Source: Homalodisca vitripennis
Taxonomy: Eukaryota; Arthropoda; Insecta; Hemiptera; Cicadellidae
DNA length: 64,000 nucleotides
Direction: 5' to 3'
Assembly: GCF_021130785.1 (NCBI RefSeq)
Contig: NW_025778044.1
Location: 1 to 64,000, forward strand
The notes under the pieces are model-generated. The model ran no database searches. It was not told where the DNA came from and was given only the letters and a program-made list of their open reading frames with translations. Position numbers and translations under genes: made by a program. How positions within the stretch are numbered: position 1 is the stretch's first letter; each line of letters opens with the position of its first letter. Positions 1 through 16,445 of this stretch are shown here, piece by piece.

Positions 1-5448
<5,448 letters not shown>

Positions 5449-5980
5449 GAACAGAGCAGGAGCCTGTAAATAGACTTCGCTGCGGCGATACTTGATCTCA
5501 TGAGACAATCAGTGCACGTGTGTGCGTGCGTGAACCTGCGCGAGGCGGTATTGTTTCGTGTTACCAGCGACGACTGACTGACCGGCCCGACACGATTTTT
5601 CCAATCGTTTAGTCAACTCCACTACCGATCCTAGAAAAAGATAGTATTAAGATATAATTTTCCTACTAAAGTGTTTTGCTTTAAACTCGCTCGTTTATTT
5701 ATAATATTAATTTAGTCATAATAATTTATATTTCTTAACCTCATGAAACTTCTGTTTCACGACCGTATCTGTTAAGTACTCTTATCCTATTAAGTTTTTA
5801 TAAACTTTTGTGTTTGTCGCTTTTTCTGGCTTCCGTTATTGGACTTTGAATTTCAATGTACATACAAGCATCGCTACTGTATTTATCAAATGTATTTTAT
5901 GTTAGCCCTAATACTAATACCAGGATAAATGTTGAATCCCCGTAAACTCAGATATAACCAGAATGCTCAACAGATGGAGA

Positions 5981-6092
5981 CAAAGCCAGACTGTACGTGA
6001 TGTGATCACAAAGCCAGACTATATGTGATGTGATCACAAAACCAGACTGTATGTGATGTGATCACAAAGCCAGACTGTACGTGATGTGATCT
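5981..6092. repeat. Four tandem copies of a 28-bp unit
   Basis: Copies begin at 5981, 6009, 6037 and 6065. The unit reads CAAAGCCAGACTGTACGTGA then TGTGATCA, with only a few differences between copies. It lies in the probable DYRK 3' UTR. Each unit carries the short palindrome TGATCA. Confidence 0.9.
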
Positions 6093-6386
6093 ACAGCCAC
6101 TGTCGATGGTGTGTGTCGCTCACGACTAGTATTACGCTTGGTCCGATTACAGTGCAACGTTTTTACAGTGACGGGTAAATTTTTTATCATTCTTCATAGT
6201 GTTGATTTTAAATTGTTTTCGTCACTTCTGAATAAGATCGATGAAGAAACTGAGTGATGTAAATGTTTTAAATTTTGTAGTTTTAAAGATTTCCAAGTAA
6301 AAAATGTCCATAGTGTTTTATGTATTTTTATATTTTTTGTTTTGTTTTCCATGGTCTGTGTAGTGGTAATTCTGATACATGTTCCA

Positions 6387-6392
6387 AATAAA
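6387..6392 (+). promoter_or_regulatory. AATAAA polyadenylation signal for DYRK
   Basis: First canonical AATAAA downstream of the DYRK stop that is followed within about 30 bases by a T-rich stretch. It defines a 3' UTR of roughly 960 bases. Inferred from sequence only. Confidence 0.45.
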
Positions 6393-6412
6393 CCAAGTAA
6401 TTAAAGATTGTC

Positions 6413-7637
6413 TTTCATTAATATGTTGTTCTGTTATTTTGTGTTCCGCCCTGAAACTGATTCACCGTCATAATGTGTTACAATATAGAAGTTTTACTGG
6501 TAACTCTATTAAGTAATAGAGTTTATATAGTGCCATTTACTAAAATCGTATAATAAATTATTTTTATTTAGGTCCATTATGTTTATTTTTCTAATAGACT
6601 TAAGTGAAATTGAGAGAAATTCACATAATTTCATAATGTTCATTTCTATTAATGATATCGTAGATTTCAATACAACAGAACACAAAAGATGTACGACTCA
6701 CATTTTCTATCTAAGTTAAAAAGTTTGAACTTTATCTTGATTACAAAGTTAATATTGATTTTACTATCATTTGAACACTTTTCGTCTTATGCATTCTACA
6801 TTTTCTCATTTTTTTAACTCATCCTTACATATCCCTTGTTATGTATTTATATATGAAAAAATCGTTAGCATTGTGCTTTAAACTTTAGTGCTACAAGGTT
6901 CTGTGATCATGTGTCCCTTCAAAACCAACATATTAGAATATATGGGGCTACAATACATATTTATTGACTGATTTCCTTAATTTTTCTGGAATCGCCATTT
7001 TAGGCATACTGGTGTTACTTTTATCTTTATTTCATTGAAACTTATATACCCCAAGCAGAAGCTCTAGAGTTGTTATTCAAAGACATTGTTATATTAAAAG
7101 TTCCTGTTAACTCATGTTTTTGTCAGTACAATATTGATTTTAAATTAACTTTGCAAAGACATAGCTCAAACTAGAAATCAGTGGTATAATATGAATGTAC
7201 ATAACTTACGTAATAATCACTCCTATACAAGTGTTTCTATAGGCCTAGAACAATGCCCTTCAAACAGAAGATGTATAAGGAAATGTTGCTATAAATTTAG
7301 TGATTGTAAAATCTTGGTAAAAACCCTTGAAGTGTATAGTCGTACACTTAAAATTAGTCTACAAGAGTTTGATTGAGTGAGTGTTTATTGGAGTCTATCC
7401 CATATTTTGTATTTAGTTTATAATACAGCAGATTTCTGTCTTTGTGTGTTTCCATATGTGTGGACGATCTTGTAATGAGTTCATTTAGAGGATTGAAATT
7501 TTCTGTGGAACTCAATTTCTTCTAGATCTAAAAAAAAAATCTAAATCGAACTGAAAACGGTCCATTTGCTTGAGAGTTGCTAGATGGCGTTGATCACATG
7601 TAAACACACTATTATTTGAGAGCCTCCTGTAAATATA
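6413..7637. other. Intergenic, AT-rich
   Basis: No coding region, element or RNA gene recognised on either strand; the open frame at 7191-7376 has no recognisable content. Confidence 0.6.
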
Positions 7638-8087
7638 CAGGGTGTACATAAAGTCCTGCACTGGTATAATATTTTCTAAACGATAACAGATAAATGAACA
7701 AGATTTGGTACATCAATACTACACCTAAAAATCTACTTTTTGAAGGAACTATCAGTTTTCTGTAATATCATGGGGACGTCCCGCAAGGAGTCGGAAGGAA
7801 ATCTTAAATAGGAGCATAGGTCAATATGCACATCATTTTAAAGGGCTTATCTAGCAGAGTTTAATGCCGCAAACCGCACTCAAAAAGATTGATCCAGTAC
7901 AAAATGGCGGCTGTTCAAAGGTTTTACTTGGTTACATTTCATTAGTAGCCATAACCCCGGTAAAGCAAAACTGCAACCAAACGAATACTGCAGATAAATA
8001 CTACATTATGATTGTCAGTTGTACAGAAGTGAATTATGACGTAGGTTATCCTCAAGGGGTACAAATATGGTCCTAATATATTGATAA
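7638..8087. repeat. Left inverted arm of the mariner-type element
   Basis: Nearly identical to the reverse complement of 9087-9536. The same 70-residue open frame appears in both arms only because they are copies; it is not a gene. Confidence 0.9.
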
Positions 8088-8282
8088 CGGGGGAAAAACC
8101 TGATAACAGTAACAATTAAAAAGCTCTTATCTTTGGGTCGCAGTTTGGACTTTCCAATTAGCCAGTCTATTCATAGTAGGCTATTCTAGTTTTCTTGTTT
8201 TAGTAGTGCTGTCCAACCTTTCTATCAGTGCACTTTAGTACAAAAGAGTTTGTCGTATTGCTTGTAGTTCTTCAACTACACT

Positions 8283-9086
8283 ATGTTGCTTGACGAACGT
8301 GAACGTATAACACTTCTTATGATGGTTGGTTGGGGAAACAACGGACGATCACACGAGGAAGCATGCCATTTATTTCATGACTACTTTCACGAGAGGCAGC
8401 CAATTTCTAGAACAACTGTAGGGAGAACTGTTCAACGCTTTATGGAAACAGGAAGTGTTTCCGATCGTCATAGGACAGGAAGGCCCGCTACTGCGACAAC
8501 TGAAGGCAACTCTTTAGATGTATTGCACTCATTTATTGAGAATACGCAAGAGTCCCTACGCTCAGCAACACAAACTCATGACATCTCTGTTACGTCTGTT
8601 AAAAAGATTCTGAAAGGGTCTAATTTTAAGCCTTATAAAGTTCATTTGGTGCACGAACTCAACGAAGTTGATTTCGATCGACGTATAGAATTTTGTGAAA
8701 CTATGATGGCCAAAATAGATTGCAACGAAATTGATGCAAACAATATTGTGTTTTTCAGACGATTGTTCATTTATGCTGAATGGAAGTGTAAACAGCCACA
8801 ATTGCCGTTACGTACTAGAGTAGCGAAAATCCTCACTGGATGCGGGAAGCACATACGCAGTATTCACTAAAGGTGAATGTCTGGCTTGGTGTGATAGGTA
8901 CCCAGTTGGTAGGTCCTTTCTTTATTGAAGGGAATTTAAGTGCAATATCATATTAACGTTTGCTAGAAAATGAAATTACACCAGCACTTCGAAACATGTT
9001 TGGAGAACATTACCAGAATATCTGGTTTCAACAGGACGGAGCACCCCCACACTACGGCATTGACGTAAGAGCCTATTTAAACACTG
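8283..9086 (+). pseudogene. Decayed Tc1/mariner-type transposase
   Basis: Starts at ATG 8283 with MLLDERERITLLMMVGWG and a helix-turn-helix region through about residue 75 (TTVGRTVQRF, TGRPATAT), the N-terminal DNA-binding module of this family. A T-run at 8751-8755 shifts the frame; in the new frame the first catalytic acid follows as SDDCSFMLNGSVN. A second shift near 8810-8830 precedes NPHWMREAHTQYSLKVNVWL and GTQLVGPFFIEGNL. There is a TAA at 8954-8956, then NEITPALRNMFGEHYQNIWF and QQDGAPPHYG with the second catalytic Asp at 9035-9037. The third acidic residue and the C-terminus are absent: the homology runs into the right inverted arm. Non-functional. Confidence 0.85.
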
Positions 9087-9536
9087 TTACCAATATATTA
9101 GGACCAAATTTGTAACCCTTGAGGATAACCTACGTCATAATTCACTTCTGTACAACTGACAATCATAATGTAGTATTTATCTGCAGTATTCGTTTGGTTG
9201 CAGTTTTGCTTTACCGGGGTTATGGCTACTAATGAAATGTAACCAAGTAAAACCTTTGAACAGCCGCCATTTTGTACTGGATCAATCTTTTTGAGTGCGG
9301 TTTGCGGCATTAAACTCTGCTAGATAAGCCCTTTAAAATGATGTGCATATTGACCTATGCTCCTATTTAAGATTTCCTTCCGACTCCTTGCGGGACGTCC
9401 CCATAATATTACAGAAAACTGATAGTTCCTTCAAAAAGTAGATTTTTAGATGTAGTATTGATGTACCAAATCTTGTTCATTTATCTGTTATCGTTTAGAA
9501 AATATTATACCAGTGCAGGACTTTATGTACACCCTG
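9087..9536. repeat. Right inverted arm of the mariner-type element
   Basis: Reverse complement of 7638-8087 with few differences; contains the outer end CTTTATGTACACCCTG. Confidence 0.9.
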
Positions 9537-12314
9537 GTATATGTTTAATGCAAAGGCCAATGATGGAAACAAAAGAACAAATTCTTTGTTTCCTAATACA
9601 TAAAAATTCTCAGCTAAAACTGCAATTAAGCCTCATGTCAAATAGTGCTAGGCCAGTTGGATAGGTTACATCATGTCATGTCAGTCATCCCATAGGCAGT
9701 GGTGGGTTTAACAATAGGCTCATTACAGGTTATGATATCAGTGTTAGGACATCATAGTGTAGTCTGCCACGAAAGACAACAATAGTTTTAGAATATTTCA
9801 TCATTCAATTGATTTATAATTTCATAAAAATCTCTTTATCTTTTATCTCCCTAATAATGAATTACAAAATTCAAATAATTTTATAGGTACTGGATTTACC
9901 TCAAGTTTTGACTGCACACACTATTAATCTTTTCATGAGTCTGTATGTTTATGCCGTTTATTATCCCAGCCTCACTTCAGTGCGTATTTGATTGGGAATA
10001 GTTGAGTGGGAAGTAAAATCACTATTACCACTTATGTATACTTTGTTACAAGACATCATCCCCTTACAGAACTACAATCTGTACAGCAGCATCATCGAAA
10101 TAACTGAATGATTTCCAAAAATCCCACTAGATGTTACAAATGATAAAAGCAGTAAAAAGTTAGTTCTTGATAGTAGCTTATGACAAAATACTGTGCTCAC
10201 TCAGACAGAACCAAATGGCAAATGCTGCTGCACATTGCATGGGCTATTCTTTAGAGTAATCATAAGTGGGTCCTCAGTGCCTTAAAAATCATGATATTTT
10301 ACAGTTGTAGGATATATTTTCAATTAAAAAATTGTAATACATATAGTTTTTGTCTGAAAAAATCTCATATTTCCTTTTTCTTATAAAGTACAATGTCAAG
10401 AAAAATATACTGTTTTGCATTATATTGTTTAAAAAATTAAATAGAAAGAGTAAAACGGATTTAACAATTTTTTATATATTACAATAAATATTTAACATTA
10501 CTTTGTAGCACTTTTGCATAAATAATTTAAAACAAAATCTTATATTTCAGTTAAATTAGATAAATTTTAAGTGCAAAACTTTAGCAGAAGTAAAGTTATG
10601 AAAGTGAATGTAAAGGGTGACACTGTCTAATTTTTTTAAAATGCCAATAAACTTACATGTGCCCAATACATATATTCGAACTGCTCAGGTATATTTAGCT
10701 TGAATATTCACTTCTGGACAAAAGTATTGCAACAATCATCATTATTTTCTTAACCAGTTCTAATTTTTAAATTCAACTAAATATCTTTTGTAAGTTATTC
10801 AATCTTCACATTAGACTAGTGTAATCCAAATTAATCAATTTTACCAAAAAGTATGTACGGATGGAAGAAAATAAAAATAAAGCCGAAATACTTTTGGTAT
10901 TAAAACATAAAATAGTACATTTCAAATAACTAACAGTTTTCTAGTATCTGGTGATATCCTGTCTTGCATGGATTACTTCCTGGAGCCTTCCCCTCATACC
11001 CCTTACTAGATAGATATTGGGGTATTATTCTAACTACAAATTATTTTATCACTCAAAACTCGTCAGAATAGTCAGAAATTGTTTGTTAAAGACTGATGGA
11101 AGAACAAGATTGGGCGGTTAGACAACACATGAGAAAATATAAAGAGAGCAGATTATCACATTACTTTTATCTTTGTCTATTCATCTTCCAGGAATTCATT
11201 TAGTTTTTCAAGAGCTCTTATTTTTCACTGCACAGATCTTGAATTTTATGACAAATAGAATAATTATTAATCAACTAAATAAAAAAAAACAGTAGCAGTC
11301 GTGGGACTGCCGATAGAAGTGAAAACGGAACTATTAAGTTGAGAGTAATTAACAATACGTTATAGTAGCAGTACATCTGTAATTGTAAATGTGACGCGTT
11401 TTTAATTTTCCAATTTTAAAATCCACGAAAAAATATTATCAAATAACTAGAAATCTATTTTACCACGCTAGTAAGATAAATCTTATACCGTAATAATACT
11501 CATTTCATGATGAAGAGGTTAAATATTAAAAACATAATTAAAATGAATAATGCTAAATTTTAAATACAAATATTCGTACAAATATTAAAAATGTTTAAAA
11601 ATATATTCGTTGTTTTCATTATTCATTTATCTGTATAAAAATATGTTGTAATTGCTCAATATTAATAGTTAGTTAAACATAGAATACAAGTGAGTAAACA
11701 CCGAGTGAACAACAGTGAGTTGAACACCGTTGTAAATAATACAGTTATTGCTACGGATAAAGTATATAATTGCAATAACAATTAAACCCACAATATTTTT
11801 AAAAACTAATAAATTAGTTAAATTAACTTGGTTCTTTCGTAAAGGTATTTTTATTGCACAATAAACTAATTTATTGAGTTAATACGGTATCAGTGAGCCA
11901 ATGCGCCAACTACAGTTCCGGCAGAAATGTTCACTCATCACTTCATACGCTACTACAGGCTAAACTAAACTTCCAATAAAAAAATGATAAATTACAAAAA
12001 AAATATTCATCTATTTTCACACAACTTTCTCGCTGACAAATTTTGTCTGACCAAAAAATAAAAAAAATCCTCGCTTACTACTTTTTTCTTGTCATTGTAA
12101 ACGCTATGTAAAATGTAAACAATAATCAAAATTATTTCGAAATTTTTTTTAATATTTAAAAATGTAACCAATAGATTGCCAATATTAAGAGCTTTTAATT
12201 TGACGCATCTTACAGAATTGTACGACATTGGCTTCACTTTTAAATCGCGAGAGGAAGCCGTAAAGGTCACTGATTTTCGCAGTCTGTTTTCATACTCCGC
12301 CGGGACAGTTTTAA
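9537..12314. other. Intergenic, AT-rich, with a possible Tc1-like relic
   Basis: No gene recognised. At about 10705-11010 the segment beginning CTTCTGGACAAAAGTATTGC resembles Tc1-like terminal sequence and is followed by GGATTACTTCCTGGAGCC-type DNA; no partner end was found, so it is at best a fragment. Confidence 0.4.
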
Positions 12315-12410
12315 CACAGCGAGACTGACTTTTTCATGCAGGTTAGTAGTCCGCGGCCAAGTCTACGGTTAAAAACCACAGCGAGACTGACTTTTTCATG
12401 CAGGTTAGTA
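12315..12410. repeat. Direct duplication of a 34-bp segment
   Basis: The segment starting CACAGCGAGACTGACTTTTT is identical at 12315-12348 and 12377-12410, separated by 28 bp. It sits in a locally GC-richer stretch (about 12240-12490). Function unknown; the minus-strand open frame across it (12311-12550) is not recognisable. Confidence 0.85.
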
Positions 12411-12568
12411 TCATTAGCATGTCGGTGACGCGAACCGAGGATTTTACCCTCTACCAAAACGCTCAACGCGCCTAAAGAAGTTTTCACTTCAAAAAAAATA
12501 GTTGAAGGGTACCCAATAACTGCTGTAAGCCTTGAATGCAAAGTTTCCATAGCTGTATATTAAAAGGG

Positions 12569-13064
12569 TGAAATTTTCAGTAAATGTCGCTAAGATTTTT
12601 TACAGTTTACATACTTGTTACATAATTGTACAAAAATGACAAATTTCCATTTCCTATTAAAATATTTGTTCACATTAAAACTACTTAGCTTATTATAGTA
12701 CAAAATATATTATTTGATTATGAGTAATCCTGCAAAAATAAAAATTTGAATGTGTCATAAATTCCAAGCAAAGCCAAAGGTCGTCATAGGCTCTCAACAT
12801 TTTTAATGCTATCAGCCTTAAAAGAGTGATATTTAAGTGAAATTTTCAGGAAATGTTCACTAAGATTTTTACAGTGTACATACTTCAAATTTTGCAACAA
12901 TGATCAGTTTCCATTTCCTATTAAAATATTTGCTCATATTAAAACTATTTAGCTCGTTACAGTAAAAAATTTGTTATTTGATTATGACTAATCCTATGTA
13001 AAAATTTGAATGTGTTATAATTTCCAAGGAAGGCCAAAGGTCTTCAAGGCTCTCATCATTTTTT
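12569..13064. repeat. Tandem duplication, two diverged copies of about 235 bp
   Basis: Copy one 12569-12805 and copy two 12837-13064 share GTGAAATTTTCAG, TTTCCATTTCCTATTAAAAT, TTATTTGATTATGA and CCAAAGGTC in the same order, with many substitutions and small gaps. Non-coding. Confidence 0.8.
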
Positions 13065-13976
13065 GTAAAATATACAATCATTTACTGATAATGAAAAAAA
13101 TTGAAAATAGTGACATCTATTGACTCTGTACAAGACGTGAGTGTGTGGAATGCACTTCTATGTACTTTACACGTGTTAGCCGCCAACAAGAGATGGCGTA
13201 AGAGGTACTCTGCACATTCACATCTTGTGCCAACGTCTGTCACTGTTTCGAAATTGTCAGTAAATGATGTATAGTTTACGAAAACAACTCTAACTCATCT
13301 AGCTATCCTTAGAATTTTTATTACATCATCGGTAAGATGCATTCATAGACTCTTAATGAATTTAATAAAATCCCTGTTTTGTGTTTTATTTTGGACAGTA
13401 AAATACATACTATTAATTGATAAGATTATTAAGTTGTATGGCACAAAATCTTAAAACTCCACACTACGTATTAAAGGATAAACATCTTAGTTTTAGTAGT
13501 CATCATTTTGTGATTCAATGTTGGATTGCAATGAACTTTTTTGACCCTAGTATTTATTTAATTAATTTTATTTAAATGACTGTTGTGATCAATGTTAGAT
13601 ATTCACCATAGCAATCAGTGCTGCTATTACCGATTTATATTCCTGCTTGTAATCTTAAAGAAATACTGAGCAATTTTCAGCCTTTTGATTTATAAATAGA
13701 ACTCAGGAATAACATTCCTATATTGCCGGGTAACAATGCAAATAATCACAAGGACAAGTAGACAGGTGGAAGTTTGATCTGTTTTCAAATCTCTATAACG
13801 TCAATGCACTAGGAATGTATTCAATTATGTGACCATGGTACAAGTATTTGGGGAAGCAGGGAACTCCAGAAAGATGTGAAGTTATCAAATCTGTTCCTCA
13901 CAATGCCGCATTTGCGGATGTAGATTATTAATATTTTTAACTGTTACACCAAAAGTAATTGTTGACCTGACTTTAA
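13065..13976. other. Intergenic, no feature recognised
   Basis: AT-rich; no coding, RNA or repeat structure seen apart from ending at the TTAA (13973-13976) that flanks the next element. Confidence 0.55.
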
Positions 13977-14156
13977 CCCTTGTCAGACACACTTACCTTT
14001 CATTGCATAAAAGACACACTGGGGTGTGTGACACCCCAATTAAAATAACTGTCTATTTTTTAAATTTTAGTAGTTCTTTGGTAATCATATGTGTTTATAA
14101 TACATCTATATTCCTTAGAATGCAAATCAGAAATTTTTAATTTAATTTAATCTTTT
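13977..14156. repeat. Left 180-bp terminal inverted repeat
   Basis: Near-identical to the reverse complement of 19720-19899; starts with CCC directly after TTAA. Confidence 0.9.
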
Positions 14157-14366
14157 GTCCTCCCTTTTCTTGGATAATTCTCGTACTTTTCTTTTTATTG
14201 CGTAAAACATGTCTGCTTTCTTACGATGAAGCTGATTTTCAATGGTTTTGGTGTCTATAGTATTTAAAATAGTATCTCTTTTTTCATTAGCTTCATCTAA
14301 CTTGAGATTTAATGCTTTAATCTCAGCCTGATACCTGTCACACGCACTGCAAGTGTTACATATTTT
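14142..14366 (-). pseudogene. C-terminal piece of a transposase-like protein (CxxC, HxxKA segment)
   Basis: Reading leftward, the frame encodes ICNTCSACDRYQAEIKALN, a charged helical stretch, then TIENQLHRKKADMFYAIKRK and a stop at 14142-14144 inside the terminal repeat. The pattern C-x2-C-x2-C-D followed by H-R-K-K-A-x-x-F-Y matches the segment found in the decayed transposase at 59639-61055 (CEKL, then HKRRAKKFF). In that family the segment lies before the catalytic domain, so this copy seems truncated. The upstream border may be an intron acceptor (CTTGCAG). Family assignment is by pattern only. Confidence 0.45.
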
Positions 14367-16445
14367 TTATTTTTATTAATATTTTTTTATGTGTTTTTTT
14401 AAATTTTGTATGGCTACAATTAACAAATCAGATTCAATAAAGAATGTCGGCGATCCTCTGCAGTCCCTTCCTCGACGCTTCAGGCCCCCATACACATGCG
14501 CTCAGATACTAAGAGACGTACAATTTTATTCCATCAGCAATTAACAAATAGATTATCACTCATTAGATGTCATGTATTATACTACTACAGAATGTATTAT
14601 ATTATATGACGTACATTCGGAATTCTTATAACGCAGAGAATTAGTGGAACAAATCTAAATTCGTATATAGTGTAAGGTAAAGATAAGACGTCAAAGCATG
14701 GTGGATAGTTAGTAATCCGTTGATAGGATGACTTCATCCAAACACATAAAGATAGTTCCACTATGATATAAAGGTTTTATGTAGCACTTATTTGTATGCT
14801 TTTAATTGCTCATTACTTATTATTTTTTTAGTTTTTTATTGTTATCGATTAATGAATATATCTTGTTACGTTTCTCAATATTGCGACATTACGACGCGTT
14901 TTCACAACACCGTGACATTTTCAGGTACATCCGCACATTAGCATTTCGTCGTAAATTAAAATAAAATAACGTATCGCACACGACACAATAACATTTGACC
15001 CTCGAACTGGCAGTCATTTGTTCCACAGATAATAGGTCATTTATGAGCATTTTGTACCCGTGCCTTAAACATTTTGTAAATAAAATAAATTTTAACCATA
15101 AACCTATATGTGTTAAATTATTGTTTTTGGGAAAATGTGGAGATTATTATGGTGTTATAACATATGCATAAACCATCCAAAAAAGAACCACAATTTAAGT
15201 GGTGGGACTGCCCCTGGTAAAGTGTAGTAATATTATAAATATTAGAATCTGAGTCAGCCAATTTATTCTTCATTTTATGTAGTTTCAGAAAATATATAAT
15301 GGTATCTACGTTCAGTTGATAAATAATTATACATATTGTAAAAACTACAAATAATACACGAAGGGCTTTTGTTACTATGGTTAAGATTATTTTCAAGCAT
15401 GTACAAGAAATATAATTCTTACACCAAATATTTACAAAATATAGACCAACCAGAATTCCGAGAATGATATGCACTACAAAACAATAAATACATTTAAAGC
15501 CAATTTCTAATTTTTTTTTTAAGTGGTGGGACGTACCTAAATTAGTTAATATGGATAGGATTATTTTTAAAGAATTACAAATATATAATGTTTACAGTAA
15601 ATATAGTATACATTTTATAAATATACCAAAATATATGTTTGTTTGTTATGGTATAGCCTAAAACAAAGCTATAAAAAGTTATAAACCAATATTATAAACC
15701 ATACCCATGATAACACTAATTTTCAAAATGGCTATATATTATAATGGCTGAATTGTATTATAAAATGTAGTGTAAGTGAAGTTTTAGTTAGTATAAATGC
15801 TTACCTTTGCCTTATTTATATATGGAGATGGCGTTTGCCAACTACCTTATGAATTTAAATAATAGTTTCTAGATTTTCGATTAGGTTATTACTACTACAT
15901 TTAATGTCTGTATCTTACCGTTGTTTAAATTCATATTAATGTTCCCCCATGGTAGTAAGCTATTATTTTATTTGTACAAACAAGGAACCCGAAAAAGATT
16001 TTGTCTGGATTAGTTACCACGTAATTGTTGTTTGTTATGTTATCTTTAGAAGTTACATGTATTGTTATTGGTGTGCAAGCCTTACAAGGAGAGTTGGACG
16101 GACGCCGGTGTGCGGTATTCCATTTAATAAGCAGGTGGACATTATTAAAAATATAGGTATATAAAAATACAAATATGTAAACAACACTAGTCGTTTTAGT
16201 AATTCATTTTCTACAAATAGTGTCCATCGTTGCTAGGATAAATAGATAAATAAGGCGTTTTTTTTAGATTTTAAGCTCACTTATGGTTCTTATTTAACAA
16301 TTACAATTACAACAAAGTAGAAATGCATTAAACTACGTTGCCTTTCCTGGTTAGCTATTAATATAAATACAATAATCAACGCGATTAAAAACAAAATGTG
16401 AAAACAGGTATACACGAAAAAACATTCACTCATCACGCACACCCT

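Larger units (their letters stand above)
5449..6412 (+). other. Probable DYRK 3' untranslated region
   Basis: Non-coding sequence after the stop, containing the four 28-bp tandem repeats at 5981-6092 and a canonical AATAAA at 6387-6392. The 3' end position is inferred from that signal. Confidence 0.5.
7638..9536 (+). mobile_element. Tc1/mariner-type element with 450-bp inverted arms
   Basis: The first bases CAGGGTGTACATAAAGTCCT and the last bases are reverse complements, and the match continues inward for about 450 bp on each side (7638-8087 and 9087-9536) with very few differences. A TA dinucleotide abuts the left end; on the right a TA lies one base further out. The central kilobase holds a decayed transposase reading rightward (8283-9086). 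The right arm begins where the last third of the transposase should be, so one arm appears to have replaced the 3' part of the gene. Confidence 0.85.

Noticed and set aside
7864..9310. Two nearly identical 70-residue frames at 7864-8076 and 9098-9310
   Set aside because: They are the two inverted arms of the mariner-type element, not a gene pair.
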